Positions 44,941 through 53,507 of a stretch of 58,148 nt of DNA are shown piece after piece. Where the stretch lies: assembly GCA_017405445.1 (NCBI GenBank), contig JAFRAK010000036.1, positions 1 to 58,148 on the forward strand. The letters run 5' to 3'. The translations under genes and the position numbers were made by a program. The first letter of the stretch is position 1. The number at the start of each line of letters is the position of its first letter. The stretch is from Bacilli bacterium (GTDB lineage Bacteria > Bacillota_I > Bacilli_A > RF39 > UBA660). The notes under the pieces are model-generated. The model was not told where the DNA came from. It did no database searches and saw only the letters and a list, made by a program, of their open reading frames with translations.

Positions 44941-46593
44941 ATGAAAAAAGATATTACTATGCGTAAGAATTCTTTTATAAAAGGAGCATTTATTTCAACT
45001 TTTGGCGTTATTATTGCTAAGATGTTAGGGATTCTTTATATTATTCCTTTTCATAGTGTTATAGGAGATGAAGGTGGAGCTTTATATGGATATGCTTATA
45101 CTATCTATTTGTTCTTTTTATCTATTACTACTGCAGGTATTCCTTTAGCAATTAGTAAAGTAGTATCTGAATATCAAGCTTTGGGTTATTATCAAGTTAA
45201 AAAAAGAGTATTTTATTTAGGTAAAAAGATATCTCTTATTTTAGGTATCAGTAGTTTTATTCTTATTTTTTCTTTTGCACCTTTACTCGCAAGATTTATT
45301 TTTTCTTCTTCTGTAGATAGTAGCCATTTAGCAGATGTAGTTTTTGTGATTAGAGTCATTAGTATTGCTTTTGTTATTATTCCAATACTAAGCGTTTATA
45401 GAGGGTATTTTTCAGGACATCGTATTATGAGTGTTCAATCTATTTCACAAGTTTTAGAGCAGTTTTTTAGAGTTCTAGTTATTTTAATTGGTTGTTTCTT
45501 GGTGAAACACTATTTTGTTGGTAATGTTAAACTAGCAGTTAGTTTAGCATTACTAGGAGCAACAATAGGGGCTTTTGTTTCATATTTTTATTTAGTAGAT
45601 AAATATTTAAAAAATAAAAATAGATTTTCTGAGAGAATTAGAGATGTAAATGAACCTATTGTTTCTAATAAAGTTATTTTAAAAAAAATAATGGTTTATG
45701 CTATACCATTTATTATGATTGACGTATTTCAATCTTTATATAATTATGTAGATATGTTTAGTGTTGTAAAAACATTAGTAAAATACTGTAGTTATACAAT
45801 GAATGATGCAGAAATTGTATATAGTATGTTTTCTACATGGGCACATAAATTTAACATGATTGCGATTGCGATATCTAGTGGTATTATTATTAGTTTAGTA
45901 CCTAATCTTACGGAGAGTTTAGTTAAGAATAAACAAAATGATATTAATAAACATATTAATAAAGCTCTCCAAATCTTATTTTTCTTTGCTTTTCCTATTA
46001 CTTTAGGAGTTAGTTTTTTATCAGAACCAATTTGGAATTTATTTTATGGAGAAAGCTTATATGGAGCTTCTGTATTGCATTTAAATATCTATGTAGGACT
46101 GGTAATGGCATTATTTACTACTGTTGTTGTTTGTTTACAAACATTAAAAGATTATAAAGGAGTGTTTTATTCTTTATTTGTTGGTATTGTGATTAAATTA
46201 TGTTTTAATATTAGATTTGTTAGAATATTTCTATCTATTGGAATACCTCCATATTATGGATTTATCGTTGCTACTTTATTTGGTTATACTTTTTCATTTA
46301 TTATGGGAATTATTATTTTAAAAATAAAGTATAAAATTAATTTTGAAGAAGTGATTAGATCATTTGTAGATATTTTATGTGGTTCTTTATTAATGATACT
46401 TATTTTATCTATTATTAAGATATTTGTTCCAATAAGTTCTATTACTAGAGTGAACAATTTCTTTATTATTTTATTTTATGGTATTATGGGTGCTGTTATC
46501 TATTTTGGTTTTAGTTATTATACTGATTTACTACAAAAAGTATTAGGTAAAAATTTTTTAGAAAAGATTAAACAACGGTTTATTCATAAGTAG
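44941..46593 (+). CDS. Lipid II/oligosaccharide flippase of the SpoVB/YtgP (MOP) family
   Basis: 550 residues, about 14 membrane helices. The start RKNSFIKGAFISTFGVIIAKMLGILYIIPFHSVIGDEGGALYGYAYTIY and the following AGIPLAISKVVSEYQALGYY are typical of the polysaccharide-biosynthesis MOP exporters YtgP, SpoVB and MurJ. YtgP acts as the lipid II flippase in Bacillus. The window also has murD, two FemAB ligases and wall hydrolases, which fits. ATG 44941 has AGGTGATACTA upstream; a GTG inside that site is rejected. A TATAAT box lies at 44915-44920. Confidence 0.88.
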   Translation: MKKDITMRKNSFIKGAFISTFGVIIAKMLGILYIIPFHSVIGDEGGALYGYAYTIYLFFLSITTAGIPLAISKVVSEYQALGYYQVKKRVFYLGKKISLILGISSFILIFSFAPLLARFIFSSSVDSSHLADVVFVIRVISIAFVIIPILSVYRGYFSGHRIMSVQSISQVLEQFFRVLVILIGCFLVKHYFVGNVKLAVSLALLGATIGAFVSYFYLVDKYLKNKNRFSERIRDVNEPIVSNKVILKKIMVYAIPFIMIDVFQSLYNYVDMFSVVKTLVKYCSYTMNDAEIVYSMFSTWAHKFNMIAIAISSGIIISLVPNLTESLVKNKQNDINKHINKALQILFFFAFPITLGVSFLSEPIWNLFYGESLYGASVLHLNIYVGLVMALFTTVVVCLQTLKDYKGVFYSLFVGIVIKLCFNIRFVRIFLSIGIPPYYGFIVATLFGYTFSFIMGIIILKIKYKINFEEVIRSFVDILCGSLLMILILSIIKIFVPISSITRVNNFFIILFYGIMGAVIYFGFSYYTDLLQKVLGKNFLEKIKQRFIHK

Positions 46594-46726
46594 TTAACTG
46601 TAAATTAGAATTAATTTTAAAATAATAATTGTTTCTATTCATTATTAATGATAAAATAATATATGATGGTAGGGTATATTTGGTTGATGTAATTTACTCA
46701 TATTATAAAAAATTGGAGGTAATGTT

Positions 46727-48151
46727 ATGGCATTATTTATGATACAAACAGAAGATGTTTCTTCTGCAGCTTCAAATATTAAATCTATAGCAACTGATTT
46801 ATCTAAATTAGCAGATACAATTAATGGTGCTAATACTGATGCGGAGGATTTTGATTTTTCAACGCCTAAATCTATTATTGCGGGTAATATTGAAGCTTGT
46901 GCTACGAGGGTAGGGAATACATCTACCTATATGGAAGAAGTTGTAAATGGACACACTTCATTACAAAATAGTTTACAATTTAAATCTTCTCGTGAAAAAG
47001 CTGCAGAGGAGGCTGCAAGTACTACACAAACACCTACTACTACACAAACGCCTACTACAACTACTAATAACACTACACCTGCTACTACTCCAGCTGCTGC
47101 TACTCCAGCTGCCGCTGCTGCTCCAGCTGCTGCTGCTGCTCCAGTTGCTGCCGCTGCTACTCCTTCAACTGGAGGAACTCCTTCGACTGGAGGTACTCCT
47201 ATATCAACAGGTTCAACTCCTATTTCAACAGGTTCAACCCCTACACCAACTCCTACACCTACAGATACTGATAAACCATCTCCTGAAAATCCAGTAGAAA
47301 TACCAGTTAAACCAGAAGTTTCTACTACTACTATTGGTGATAATAATAAACCTGAGGAAGGAACTACTGCTTATGAAGTTCAACAATTAATGGATTATGA
47401 TGAGGATGGATATGCAAGAGTAGAGGATCGATATGTTATTTCTTGTAGTGAAAATGTTGGTAAAGTTGGAGACGAAGTTGTCTTTACTTTAGAGGATGGA
47501 ACTAAGGTAAGATGTGTAGTTGGTGAAAATAGAGAAACAGATGATAATGATATTCAATTTATTACAAACGAAAATTATTCTTCTGATGGAGACAATAATA
47601 TTAACAATTTAATTGGTAATGTTACTAAGGTTGAAAATATTGGACAAGGAAACTTACAAATTGATTCAAGAGTTGAAGATGCAATAGATCTTGCGGTTAA
47701 ATCTACAGAAAGTGGTGGATTTGAATCTGAGGAAGGTGTTTCAATATTAATTGAATCCTTTAAGAAGGCTGGTATTCCTATTGATGTTTCAGCAGAAACA
47801 TTTGATGGAAATTATAAAGATTTATTAATTAAATCAGGATTTGAATATACAGATGGAAAACCTAATGTTGAAAATTTAAAACCTGGAGATATTATACTAA
47901 CTAAAAATAATAATTTATTAATGTATATTGATAAAGATAAAACATTTGTAGATTATTCTACATTTGAATTAAAAACTGATGTAAATGGTAAGAAATTCCC
48001 TGTAATCAATGATGGTTCTTTTGATGCTATTGGTGTTTTACGTTATTCTAGAAAGAATATTACGCCAACTCCATCATCTACAACACATGATACTACATAT
48101 AAAGCTGAACATCACAATAGTACGGATGATCGTCAAACAGTTCAAATATAG
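46727..48151 (+). CDS. WXG-like protein with P/T/A linker and probable pseudo-NlpC domain
   Basis: 474 residues. Residues 1-90 form a helical WXG-like head without a Trp-x-Gly turn. Residues 98-185 form a low-complexity Thr/Pro/Ala/Gly linker. Residues 222-280 form a small beta domain (YVISCSENVGKVGDEVVFTLEDGTKVRCVVGENRETDDND) of the kind found before peptidase domains in phage-tail lysins. Residues 315-441 have NlpC/P60 spacing but without catalytic residues: GVSILIESFKKAGI where active enzymes have DCSGF, and LKPGDIILTKNNNLLMYIDKDKTFVDYS where they have a His. I infer an inactive, binding-type fold. It starts a WXG100 cluster with the next two genes. Confidence 0.75.
   Translation: MALFMIQTEDVSSAASNIKSIATDLSKLADTINGANTDAEDFDFSTPKSIIAGNIEACATRVGNTSTYMEEVVNGHTSLQNSLQFKSSREKAAEEAASTTQTPTTTQTPTTTTNNTTPATTPAAATPAAAAAPAAAAAPVAAAATPSTGGTPSTGGTPISTGSTPISTGSTPTPTPTPTDTDKPSPENPVEIPVKPEVSTTTIGDNNKPEEGTTAYEVQQLMDYDEDGYARVEDRYVISCSENVGKVGDEVVFTLEDGTKVRCVVGENRETDDNDIQFITNENYSSDGDNNINNLIGNVTKVENIGQGNLQIDSRVEDAIDLAVKSTESGGFESEEGVSILIESFKKAGIPIDVSAETFDGNYKDLLIKSGFEYTDGKPNVENLKPGDIILTKNNNLLMYIDKDKTFVDYSTFELKTDVNGKKFPVINDGSFDAIGVLRYSRKNITPTPSSTTHDTTYKAEHHNSTDDRQTVQI
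47010..47270 (+). repeat. Imperfect trinucleotide and short tandem repeats in the linker
   Basis: Runs of GCT/GCC codons with CCA (Ala/Pro) at about 47090-47160 are followed by two copies of a TPSTGG unit and two of a PISTGST unit (47161-47240), then CCTACACC-type Pro/Thr codons. The region can change length by slippage in frame. Confidence 0.8.
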
Positions 48152-48255
48152 TTTATGGAATTATAAAAAGTGTAAAATAGTGTAATATTTTACATTTTTT
48201 GTTTTATTGTAAAAAAAAGTAATGTTATAATAGACTTAAGAATGGAGGTTTTGAT

Positions 48256-48567
48256 ATGGCAAATGTTCGAGGATTACAAGCTAGAACTGGAGAGATGGAT
48301 AGTAATGGTAGAACTACCGTTATGAATGCTGATTATTTACAAACTGAATTAACTACTTTATCTCGTAATATTGATAGTTTAATGGGAATTTGGAGAGGTG
48401 TTTCTGCTAATCAATTTAAACAATCATATGATCAACAAGCTCGTAACTTTACGGAGTTCCAATTGCTATTAAATGATTTGGGTGAAGCAATTTCTACTGC
48501 TGCTGGAATTTTAAATACTGCTGAAGAAGAAAATGCCAGCAAGGGTGCTCATTTATTTAATTTATAA
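48256..48567 (+). CDS. WXG100 family protein
   Basis: 103 residues, helix-turn-helix with GIWRGVSANQF (Trp46-Arg-Gly48). An N-terminal extension (ARTGEMDSNGRTTV) precedes the first helix. Ribosome site AATGGAGGTTTTGAT. It is a probable type VII-like substrate or a partner for the large protein upstream, with a 104-base gap that may carry its own promoter (TGTTATAATAG near 48224). Confidence 0.88.
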   Translation: MANVRGLQARTGEMDSNGRTTVMNADYLQTELTTLSRNIDSLMGIWRGVSANQFKQSYDQQARNFTEFQLLLNDLGEAISTAAGILNTAEEENASKGAHLFNL

Positions 48568-48603
48568 ACAATGTAAACAATAATATAAGGAGGTTAATTT
48601 TTC

Positions 48604-48903
48604 ATGAATGAATTTGAACAAAAAGATTTTGGCGAAGCTAGAAATTTGGCTGATGCCATTAAAGGTAACGGAGATAAAATATTAGATATTTTTAATGATA
48701 TTGATTCTACTATGAATACTTTATATGGAACTAACTGGGAAAGTTCTGGAGCAGAAGATGCTCGTTCTCGTTATGAAGAAATCCGTAAAAATTATGAAGC
48801 ATTCTATGGTAAAATCACTTCTATGAGAACACATATTTATAATGTTACTGCTACTAATGAAGAAGCTGATGCTACTGCTAAAAATATAGTTACAGGTGTT
48901 TAA
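48604..48903 (+). CDS. WXG100-like family protein, relaxed motif
   Basis: 99 residues. Two helices are separated by GTNWESSGAEDARSRYEEIR. The turn is Trp45-x-x-x-Gly, longer than the usual WxG. The size and the following YxxxR and acidic helix pattern agree with ESAT-6-like proteins. The pair with the previous gene (36 bases apart, AAGGAGG site) suggests a heterodimer, as for EsxA/EsxB. A terminator follows. Confidence 0.8.
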   Translation: MNEFEQKDFGEARNLADAIKGNGDKILDIFNDIDSTMNTLYGTNWESSGAEDARSRYEEIRKNYEAFYGKITSMRTHIYNVTATNEEADATAKNIVTGV

Positions 48904-48911
48904 AAATAATT

Positions 48912-48935
48912 AGGGATGAATTTCATCCCTTTTTA
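48912..48935 (+). terminator. Terminator of the second WXG100 cluster
   Basis: AGGGATG (48912-48918) pairs with CATCCCT (48924-48930), followed by TTTT. Confidence 0.85.
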
Positions 48936-48984
48936 TTGTATAAAAATGTTATATAACATCAATCTTTAATTATGGTAGGTATCA

Positions 48985-49005
48985 TATAATAAGTAACGGT
49001 TACTT
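48985..49005 (+). promoter_or_regulatory. Orphan -10 box with adjoining dyad
   Basis: TATAAT at 48985-48990 is followed at once by the dyad AAGTAAC-G-GTTACTT (48991-49005), an operator-like arrangement. No coding region follows on this strand before the terminator at 49032-49067. Confidence 0.35.
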
Positions 49006-49031
49006 TAGTACTATGCTGATTATAGAATAAT

Positions 49032-49067
49032 AAAAGAGCATGTTATTGTGTTATTGCTCTTTTTTTA
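49032..49067. terminator. Bidirectional terminator at the end of the second FemAB gene
   Basis: AAAAGAGCA (49032-49040) pairs with TGCTCTTTT (49055-49063), followed by Ts on the plus strand. The stop codon of the minus-strand gene is in the loop. Confidence 0.7.
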
Positions 49068-50364
49068 GTTCATTTTCTAAATTCTTTTTACTTTTTTTTC
49101 TGACTAGTTTTCTATAGATTGGTACTAGTTTAGTAAATACAAAATACATAAATGGATTGGTTACATAATCCCATTCTCCAATAAATTCTATATAGTCTCC
49201 TCCAAATTTCTTTTTGAATTCATGTAGACCTAGTCTTGGATTATCTGGTGATAAGTCTCCTATTGTACCAAATTGATCATAAATCTTAATACCTTTATTT
49301 TTACAGTATTTAATATGTTCGAAGTATGTTCCATAATTGACATAGGTTTCTGTTAAAATATTATGATTTCCTGCATATAATACCCATGCTTTATCACCAT
49401 ATTCTATAATCATATGGGCACTTAGTGTTATTTCATTGCCATATTTTTTCTTAATCTCTTTATATTTTTCTATTTCATTGTTAATGTTTTCTTTTTGCTT
49501 TGTTAGTTCACCAAGTTTTGCTTTTGCACTTTTACTTAGATTGTCAATTGGTAGAATTGATATTTGATCATTAATCTGTTTTAGGTTTTTCTCTAATGCA
49601 TTTGATGTTTTTGTAAGATTTATTTTTCCTAAGAATAATGTGGCTTTTGTAGATTCATTTCCATTAAATATTTCATATAATGTTTGATAATAATCCTCAT
49701 TATAAGAAATAAAATCTTTTCTTGATTCTGTTAAAGTCATTAAATGATAGAATTCTTTAATATCTTTACTTGTACCAATTATTACTTCTGTATTTAATTT
49801 TTCGCTTTTTAATATTCTTTGTTTTGTTGTTTTAGAAAAGTGTTTTTCTATTTCTTCTATTGGTTGAGTTAAATCTATTCTAAAAGTATATCTTGGTTGC
49901 ATTGTTTCAAAATTTTTTGTAAAACCTTGATGCTTAAAACCACTTGATTTTATCATATTAAAGATTTCTTGATAATCAGGATTTTCTTTTTCTTCATTTA
50001 AATAATTTGTTGATTTTTTTACTAAATCTGGATCTATCTTTAAAAAGATTCCTTTTCTTTTTTTGATATAATTCACTACTTGTCTTGTCATCTCATTAAA
50101 TAGATTTTTATCTTTGTAATCTAAAACAAATCCTCTAGGAGAATAAAAATAACTATAATTTAATGGTAATTTTTTTTCTAATAAAAGAGTAGCAGCTACA
50201 ATATTATTCTTTTCATCAACTAATCCTAGATAATGAGGTGTTTGTTTTTTTTGTATCTTACAAAATTCTCCCCATGATAAAGATTGTAGAAAATGTGATT
50301 TTGTTTTATGATTTTCCACATATTTGTCAAATCTTTCTTTTTCTATATTTTCCAGTTTTAGCAT
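49051..50364 (-). CDS. FemAB-family peptidoglycan bridge aminoacyltransferase (second copy)
   Basis: 437 residues. Family blocks are KSHFLQSLSWGEFCKIQKKQTPHYLGLVDE, FYSPRGFVLDYKD, GIFLKIDPDLV, FSKTTKQRILKSEKL, a long charged coiled-coil insertion (about 250-300, NALEKNLKQINDQ through EKYKEIKKKYGN) typical of FemA/FemX, and AHMIIEYGDKAWVLYAGNHNILTETYVNYGTYFEHIKYCKNKGIKIYDQFGTIGD. It adds amino acids to lipid II. Together with the ligase at 1761-3008 it implies a branched or bridged peptidoglycan, each enzyme perhaps adding a different residue. A basic tail (RKLVRKKSKKNLENELKKEQ) may bind membrane. Ribosome site GAGAGG. Confidence 0.9.
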   Translation of the reverse strand: MLKLENIEKERFDKYVENHKTKSHFLQSLSWGEFCKIQKKQTPHYLGLVDEKNNIVAATLLLEKKLPLNYSYFYSPRGFVLDYKDKNLFNEMTRQVVNYIKKRKGIFLKIDPDLVKKSTNYLNEEKENPDYQEIFNMIKSSGFKHQGFTKNFETMQPRYTFRIDLTQPIEEIEKHFSKTTKQRILKSEKLNTEVIIGTSKDIKEFYHLMTLTESRKDFISYNEDYYQTLYEIFNGNESTKATLFLGKINLTKTSNALEKNLKQINDQISILPIDNLSKSAKAKLGELTKQKENINNEIEKYKEIKKKYGNEITLSAHMIIEYGDKAWVLYAGNHNILTETYVNYGTYFEHIKYCKNKGIKIYDQFGTIGDLSPDNPRLGLHEFKKKFGGDYIEFIGEWDYVTNPFMYFVFTKLVPIYRKLVRKKSKKNLENELKKEQ

Positions 50365-50431
50365 TTTTTTGAAGCCTCTCTTTCTTCTAGTTCTAGTACT
50401 AGTATAACATAAGAAGGCTTCTGAAAGTCTA

Positions 50432-50596
50432 TTAAATTATATAATAACTATCATCATTTTCTAAATAGTTGTCTTTTTCTTTTAATTGTTTATTTAAGGT
50501 ATCATTAATGTTTTCTAAATTTTTATTAATTTTTTGTAGTAATTCTATTAAGCTAATTGTATTTTGTATAGGATTTGCATAAGGATAAGGGTTCAT
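50432..50596 (-). CDS. Small acidic helical protein upstream of the second FemAB gene
   Basis: A 54-residue reading frame with a proper site (AGAAGGAATAAT before ATG 50596): MNPYPYANPIQNTISLIELL, then a helical, Asn/Lys/Glu-rich stretch with heptad-like Leu/Ile spacing (LQKINKNLENINDTLNKQL), ending ENDDSYYII. No family recognised. It precedes the FemAB gene on the same strand by 67 bases. The gap between them holds an inverted repeat (GAAGCCT 50371-50377 with AGGCTTC 50415-50421) that could pair with the ribosome site of the FemAB gene. Confidence 0.6.
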   Translation of the reverse strand: MNPYPYANPIQNTISLIELLQKINKNLENINDTLNKQLKEKDNYLENDDSYYII

Positions 50597-50667
50597 ATTA
50601 TTCCTTCTTTCTTTTATATATTATGAATATTTATTATTTCTGTGATAAAATAAGTACAGGTGATTTT

Positions 50668-51294
50668 ATGAGATTGCGTAATGTTAAAAATAAGGAAGAA
50701 ATACTATTATCTTCCCATTTCTTAGTTAAAGATCCTTATTCTTATAAAGGAAGATGGTACGAGTATTTTGGAAATAAGAATCCTATTTATATTGAGATTG
50801 GAATGGGAAAAGGAAAATTCCTAATTGAATGTGCAAGAAATCATCCGGATATTAATTATATAGGAATTGAGAAGTATGATAGTGTTGTTGCAAAGGCATT
50901 ACCTAAGATACCTGATGATTTAAATAATATTTGTGTTATTAGGGCAGATGCTCATACAATAGAAGAATTCTTTCAGAGTGAGATTAATCAAATATTTTTA
51001 AATTTTTCAGACCCTTGGCCCAAAAAGAGACATCATCAACGTAGATTATCTAGTGAAGATTTTTTGAAAAGGTATGATTCTATATTTAAAAATGAAAAAG
51101 TAATTGAGATGAGAACTGATAATAGAGAATTGTTTCTTTATTCTTTAATTAGTTTTAGTAATTATGGATATGTATTTGAAAGTATTAGTTTAGATTTTCA
51201 TAAAGATTATAATCCAGAAGAAACTACAGAATATGAAGATAAGTTTTCTAATCTTAACTATCCCATTTATTTTACTAGATGTATAAAGAAGTAA
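50668..51294 (+). CDS. trmB: tRNA (guanine-N7-)-methyltransferase
   Basis: TrmB methylates G46 of tRNAs using SAM. The 208-residue protein has the family blocks YIEIGMGKGKFLIECARNHPDINYIGIEKYDSVV (SAM loop), NICVIRADAHTIEEFF, IFLNFSDPWPKKRHHQRRLSSEDFLKRY (the FSDPWPKxRHxxRR signature) and IEMRTDNRELFLYSL. It ends at IYFTRCIKK. The start ATG 50668 follows CAGGTGATTTT. The frame is open upstream but without a ribosome site. Confidence 0.95.
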   Translation: MRLRNVKNKEEILLSSHFLVKDPYSYKGRWYEYFGNKNPIYIEIGMGKGKFLIECARNHPDINYIGIEKYDSVVAKALPKIPDDLNNICVIRADAHTIEEFFQSEINQIFLNFSDPWPKKRHHQRRLSSEDFLKRYDSIFKNEKVIEMRTDNRELFLYSLISFSNYGYVFESISLDFHKDYNPEETTEYEDKFSNLNYPIYFTRCIKK

Positions 51295-51360
51295 AATTGG
51301 TGAAAAAGCATTGTTATCTTTGTAAAAAAAATGATATAATGTTATAAGAGTAGGTGTAAT

Positions 51361-52026
51361 ATGAAGAAAAAGATTATTTTACTCTCTATTGTATTATTAC
51401 TATTTACTGGTTGTGATATTACAAGACTAGATACAACTAATATTAGTAAAAACATTAAGACTTTGTTATCCCAAAAAACGAAGTTATATAATGTACAATA
51501 TGATGGATATAAGTATTATTTACCAAAAGGAATTTCTTTTATTAATAAAGATGATTATAATGCATTATTAAGAGATCAATTTGGTAATGTTTATTATGTT
51601 TATGTTGATGTAATTAGTTATTATCATAAGATAGAGAATACTTATAAAGTAAATAAAGATTCTCATTATTCTCAAAAAATAGATTATTTAAATAAGACTG
51701 GTTTTTTACAAATAGATGAATATGCTAAGAAGAATAAGTATTTTGTACAGTTTGTATTTAATTATGTTAAGATAGAGGCATATGTTTCAAAGGATAATCT
51801 TACTGATGTTATTACTAATATGTGTTATATATTAAGATCATTTAAATATAATGATTCTGTATTAGAGAGTTTGATTGGTGAAGATGTTTTAGATTATAAA
51901 GAAGAAGATTTTACTTTATTTAAATCGGATTCTAGTAAAGAAACTTATATGGATGTTGTTAAAAGAAGTGAAAATGAAGATTATTCTAAATTTTTAGAAG
52001 ATGAAAAAATAGATTTAGATTATTAG
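51361..52026 (+). CDS. Lipoprotein of unknown function
   Basis: 221 residues. A lipoprotein signal ends LLFTGC (Cys18). The body includes YNVQYDGYKYYLPKGISFINKDDYNALLRDQFGNVYYVYVDVISYYHK and KKNKYFVQFVFNYVKIEAYV, beta-rich, and the last ~60 residues are acidic and probably unstructured (GEDVLDYKEEDFTLFKSDSSKE). It is followed after 15 bases by the acidic cytoplasmic protein, so it begins a four-gene operon. No homologous family known to me. Confidence 0.75.
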   Translation: MKKKIILLSIVLLLFTGCDITRLDTTNISKNIKTLLSQKTKLYNVQYDGYKYYLPKGISFINKDDYNALLRDQFGNVYYVYVDVISYYHKIENTYKVNKDSHYSQKIDYLNKTGFLQIDEYAKKNKYFVQFVFNYVKIEAYVSKDNLTDVITNMCYILRSFKYNDSVLESLIGEDVLDYKEEDFTLFKSDSSKETYMDVVKRSENEDYSKFLEDEKIDLDY

Positions 52027-52041
52027 GAAGGAGGCAAAAAA

Positions 52042-53193
52042 ATGGGATTATTTGATAAGATTAAAGATGCTCTTTTTGAAGTAGAATATGTTGAAGTAGA
52101 AGATAAACCTAAGAAAGAGAAAAAAGAGAAAAAGAAAGATAAAGTAGTTGAAGAAACTAATGAAGAAAAGCCTATTGCGAAAAAAATTGTTTTGCCTGGA
52201 AGAAGAGAAGATAAGATAGAAAAATTACAGGAAGAGGAATTAGTTAATCAAGATTTTGAAATTAGACCTAAAGATGAGACTGTAAAAGAAGGATATGACT
52301 TTAATAATACTCCATTTAAATATATGGATGATAATGATTTTAAAGTAGATGAAGAACCTAGAATTATAGATAATATAGATGATGTAGAAGTATTATCTGA
52401 TACAGAAACTGGTCCTATTTCTCCATCTGTTCCTGATCCAATACTTAATGAACCATTGCCTTCTTTAGAAGTTAATACTGCATATAGTGGTGTTTCTCCT
52501 ATTGATAATGTTGATAATTATGCATCTATTACAAGTTCTTATAAATCAAAACCTAAAGAAAGTAGACCTTATGGTATGGATCCTTCTTATCAAGTATCTA
52601 TTAGAGAATATGGTTCTTATGATAATAAGGATGAGAAGAGTTATTTTAAACCTAGTCCTATTATTTCTCCTATTTACGGTATTTTAGATAAGAATTATAA
52701 AAAAGATGATGTAGTTGCGAAGAAAGAGAATCGTACGACTACAAGTTATTCTAGATCAAGAGTTAATGTAGATGAAGTTAGAAATAAAGCTTATGGAATA
52801 CGTGATAAAGAAACCACTGTAGAAGAATTAATTGCTCCTGAGGTTCAAGAAGAAGAGAATTTACTAGTAGATTTAAGTGATGAAAAGGAAAAACCAGAAG
52901 TTAAAGAAATAACTGTTGGTGATGCAATGGAATATTTTCAAGATTTGGGGTTAGAATATAATGTAGATTATGTTGATGCTACTAATAAGAAAGATGCAAA
53001 GAAAAAGACTGAAGAATTAGAAGAAGAAATACCTGAAGTGAAAGAAGAAATAGTTGAAAAACTAGAAGAAGAAAAAAAACCTAAAAAAGTAGAGGTTGTA
53101 AAAGAAGAAAAGAAAGCAGATAAAACAGAAGATACTATTTCAGATGATGATAATTTGTTTGATTTAATTGATTCAATGTATAAAGAATCTTAA
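52042..53193 (+). CDS. Long disordered charged protein with FKPSPIISPIYG motif
   Basis: 383 residues, mostly predicted disordered: acidic/basic repeats (KPKKEKKEKKKDK, EELEEEIPEVKEEIVEKLEEEKKPKK) enclose a short conserved-looking segment SYFKPSPIISPIYGILDKNYK (about 209-229). The N-terminus MGLFDKIKDALFEVEYVEVE could be an amphipathic helix, and the C-terminus DDDNLFDLIDSMYKES looks like a docking tail. Such proteins in Bacilli and Mollicute relatives are often cytoskeletal or division adaptors, but nothing proves this. Strong ribosome site GGAAGGAGGCAAAAAA. Confidence 0.7.
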   Translation: MGLFDKIKDALFEVEYVEVEDKPKKEKKEKKKDKVVEETNEEKPIAKKIVLPGRREDKIEKLQEEELVNQDFEIRPKDETVKEGYDFNNTPFKYMDDNDFKVDEEPRIIDNIDDVEVLSDTETGPISPSVPDPILNEPLPSLEVNTAYSGVSPIDNVDNYASITSSYKSKPKESRPYGMDPSYQVSIREYGSYDNKDEKSYFKPSPIISPIYGILDKNYKKDDVVAKKENRTTTSYSRSRVNVDEVRNKAYGIRDKETTVEELIAPEVQEEENLLVDLSDEKEKPEVKEITVGDAMEYFQDLGLEYNVDYVDATNKKDAKKKTEELEEEIPEVKEEIVEKLEEEKKPKKVEVVKEEKKADKTEDTISDDDNLFDLIDSMYKES

Positions 53194-53204
53194 GGAGGTA
53201 TATT

Positions 53205-53507
53205 ATGGAATTCTTTTTAAATAGTATTTTACCGATGTTATTATATATTGTTGCGATTGTATTAATTATAGTATTAATTGTAGTCGGAATTAAACTAATA
53301 AAAATTCTTGATAAAGTTGATAAAATTGCAGATAATATTAATGAAAAGGTAGATACCTTTAATGGGGCTCTAAGAGTACTTAAGAATGCTTCTGATGGTA
53401 TTGCTAGTATTACAGATACCGTTGTATTTTCTGTTACTAGTGCTATTTCAAAGATATTTGGTACTTTAAAGAAAAATAATGATAAGGAGGAATTAGAAGA
53501 TGAGTAA
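53205..53507 (+). CDS. DUF948-type membrane protein (YtxG-like)
   Basis: 100 residues: one membrane helix (about 9-33, MLLYIVAIVLIIVLIVVGIKLIKIL), then a helical, coiled-coil-like segment (DKVDKIADNINEKVDTFNGALRVLKNASDGIASITDTVVFSVTSAIS). The layout is that of DUF948 proteins, which sit next to YtxH in Bacillus, as here. It overlaps ytxH by 8 bp. Confidence 0.8.
   Translation: MEFFLNSILPMLLYIVAIVLIIVLIVVGIKLIKILDKVDKIADNINEKVDTFNGALRVLKNASDGIASITDTVVFSVTSAISKIFGTLKKNNDKEELEDE

Noticed and set aside
46947..47297. Leu-rich frame across the repeat linker
   Set aside because: It is the +1 frame of the GCT/CCA repeats; composition (Leu/Gln) is that of the repeat and there is no start signal.
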